Below, piece after piece: positions 5,586-6,806 of a stretch of DNA of 6,806 nt (position 1 is its first letter; every line of letters begins with the position of its first letter). The notes under the pieces were generated by a model. That model was not told the DNA's origin. It saw only the letters and a list, made by a program, of their open reading frames with translations, and searched no databases. The stretch is from an uncultured Bryobacterales bacterium (GTDB taxonomy: Bacteria; Acidobacteriota; Terriglobia; Bryobacterales; Bryobacteraceae): NCBI GenBank assembly GCA_937859895.1, contig CALMAV010000078.1:1-6806 (forward strand), in the 5' to 3' direction. Position numbers and translations under genes: made by a program.

Positions 5586-6623
5586 ATGATCATCTCCATA
5601 AAGCTGCACGCAACCCGAGCGGAGATCGATGCGGTCTGCGAACGGATCGCTGATTTCGGCTACAAAGTGCATTCCATTGAAGGCGAAGAGCGCGTAGTGA
5701 TTGGCGCGGTGGGCACAGGCGACGTGACTGCATGCCTGGAGTCACTCGAGGCCATGCCGCAGGTAGAAAAAGCTGTGCGCATTTCGGCGCCCTACAAGTT
5801 CGTCAGCCGTGAGTTTCGTGATAGCAAAACGCGCGTCAGGGCAAATGGCGTTGACATCGGCGGCGATGAATTCGTAATGATGGCGGGTCCGTGCTCGGTG
5901 GAAAACGAGCGGCAGATTCTGGAATCGGCACATGGCGTTGCAGCGCAGGGGGCACAGTTCTTGCGCGGTGGAGCGTTCAAGCCGCGGACGTCGCCTTACG
6001 ATTTTCAAGGCATGGAGCGTGAGGGTCTCAAGCTGTTGCGCAAGGCTCAGGAAGAGACCGGGCTTGGGATTATCACCGAAGTCATGAGCGACCGTGATGT
6101 AGAGATGGTGGCCGAGTATGCCGACATTCTGCAGATTGGCGCGCGCAATATGCAGAACTTTGCGCTGCTGAAAGAGCTCGGGAAAACCAGCCGCCCGGTG
6201 ATGCTGAAGCGCGGCTTGAGTTCGACCATTAAGGAGTTGCTGATGTCGGCCGAGTATGTGGTGGCGCATGGCAATCCGAACGTGATTCTGTGCGAGCGCG
6301 GTATTCGGACCTTCGAGACCGCAACACGCAACACATGTGACATTACAGCCATCGCGGTTCTGAACGAGCTCACACATTTGCCGGTGATGCTGGACCCGAG
6401 CCATGCCACAGGCAAGCGCAGCTTAGTGCCGGCGCTGTCACGAGCAGGCGTGGCGATTGGAGCCGATGGGTTGATTGTGGAAGTGCATCCCAATCCGGAG
6501 AAAGCGATGAGCGACGGAGCGCAGTCTTTGAGCATGCCGCAATTCGGGGCAATGATGCGAGAGTTGAAGCCGTATGTCGAATTGTGGAAGGCCACGCGAG
6601 TGGAGGAGGCCGTTACTGCTTAG
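5586..6623 (+). CDS. aroF: 3-deoxy-7-phosphoheptulonate (DAHP) synthase, class I-beta with N-terminal ferredoxin-like domain
   Basis: The enzyme condenses phosphoenolpyruvate with erythrose 4-phosphate to DAHP, the first step of the shikimate pathway for aromatic amino acids, in the cytoplasm. It is 345 residues long. Residues 1-67 form a ferredoxin-like (ACT-like) domain (MIISIKLHATRAEIDAVCER, then VHSIEGEERVVIGAVG) like that of the Thermotoga maritima enzyme, where it mediates feedback inhibition by tyrosine. Residues about 90-335 are the barrel. It contains AGPCSVE (100-106), FLRGGAFKPRTSPY (125-138), QIGARNMQNF (183-192), LKRG (207-210), ILCERGIRTFE (234-244), DPSHATG (270-276) and the DGLIVEVHPNP segment (294-304). 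The metal ligands Cys103, His273, Glu299 and Asp310 sit one residue later than in the Thermotoga enzyme, showing the active site is complete. The symbol is by family; aroG or aroA(f) are used for the same class. It appears to be transcribed alone or with the next gene, 24 bases downstream. Confidence 0.97.
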   Translation: MIISIKLHATRAEIDAVCERIADFGYKVHSIEGEERVVIGAVGTGDVTACLESLEAMPQVEKAVRISAPYKFVSREFRDSKTRVRANGVDIGGDEFVMMAGPCSVENERQILESAHGVAAQGAQFLRGGAFKPRTSPYDFQGMEREGLKLLRKAQEETGLGIITEVMSDRDVEMVAEYADILQIGARNMQNFALLKELGKTSRPVMLKRGLSSTIKELLMSAEYVVAHGNPNVILCERGIRTFETATRNTCDITAIAVLNELTHLPVMLDPSHATGKRSLVPALSRAGVAIGADGLIVEVHPNPEKAMSDGAQSLSMPQFGAMMRELKPYVELWKATRVEEAVTA

Positions 6624-6647
6624 CGACTACCGTGCATGTGTTAACGC

Positions 6648-6806
6648 ATGAGAAAGGTGTGGATTGTTCTACTCTGTGCCGTGTTGGCGGCAAGCGTAGC
6701 AACCGGGATCTACTTCTACCGGCACCGTTATGTGCGGTCGGATGCGGACCTTCTCAAGATTCTTCCGGGCGGCGACGTGACTACGTTCTTTGCGAATGTG
6801 CAGGCG
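6648..6806 (+). CDS. Membrane-anchored or exported protein of unknown function (3'-truncated by window)
   Basis: Only the first 53 codons are present and the frame is open at the window edge. The N-terminus is basic and then hydrophobic (MRKVWIVLLCAVLAASVATGIYFY), typical of an uncleaved membrane anchor or a signal peptide with the rest outside the cytoplasm. After RHRYVRSDADLL comes KILPGGDVTTFFANVQA. The last part resembles the opening of exported proteins that begin with a 'leucine-proline, then strand' segment, but I do not recognise a named family. ATG 6648 is the first usable start: the in-frame ATG at 6636 is followed at once by TAA. No good ribosome site is visible; AGGAGG at 6604-6609 lies too far away. 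It starts 24 bases after the DAHP synthase stop. Confidence 0.65.
   Translation, partial: MRKVWIVLLCAVLAASVATGIYFYRHRYVRSDADLLKILPGGDVTTFFANVQA

Noticed and set aside
5742..6404. A 220-codon open frame on the minus strand opposite DAHP synthase
   Set aside because: It lies wholly inside a well-supported gene, is rich in His, Arg and Gln with no domain signature, and is best explained as an antisense shadow of GC-rich codons.

Overview
The window looks like ordinary chromosomal sequence from a free-living Gram-negative-type bacterium. The protein families suggest Acidobacteriota: a paired set of secreted-type amidohydrolases, a secreted HEAT-repeat protein with an aromatic C-terminal tail, and a class I-beta DAHP synthase. 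This placement rests on family resemblance only, because there is no rRNA or marker gene here. Most of the window is moderately GC-rich (about 55-62% G+C in the 60-base lines I counted by hand). The stretch from about 2380 to 3830 is visibly poorer in GC (about 43-50% in counted lines).

Layout. (1) Positions 2-2376, plus strand, hold two amidohydrolase-superfamily genes joined by a 4-base ATGA overlap. The first is cut by the window edge and keeps its metal-binding motifs. The second has a signal peptide and has lost the usual metal-ligand motifs. (2) Positions 2405-3816, plus strand, hold a small helical protein of unknown function and then a secreted HEAT-repeat protein. The latter's last ~57 codons lie in the -1 frame, so it is either a recently frameshifted gene or carries a sequencing error at a short G run. 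(3) Positions 3850-5527, minus strand, hold a probable two-gene operon: an exported peptidoglycan-binding-domain protein followed 19 bases later by alanine dehydrogenase (ald). The ald gene has no ATG, GTG or TTG at the position homology demands and appears to start at CTG. (4) Positions 5586-6623, plus strand, encode DAHP synthase, the first enzyme of aromatic amino acid synthesis, divergent from the minus-strand operon. (5) Positions 6648-6806 hold the start of a membrane-anchored or exported protein that runs off the window.

The genes do not form one pathway. The functional units are the amidohydrolase pair, the ald/peptidoglycan-binding pair and the stand-alone aroF-type gene. I found no RNA genes, CRISPR arrays, insertion sequences, convincing terminators or phage genes, and no gene-free stretch over 300 bases. 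I do not see a new multi-gene system. The items most worth a second look are the CTG start of ald, the frameshift near 3640 and the metal-site-less amidohydrolase coupled to an apparently intact one.
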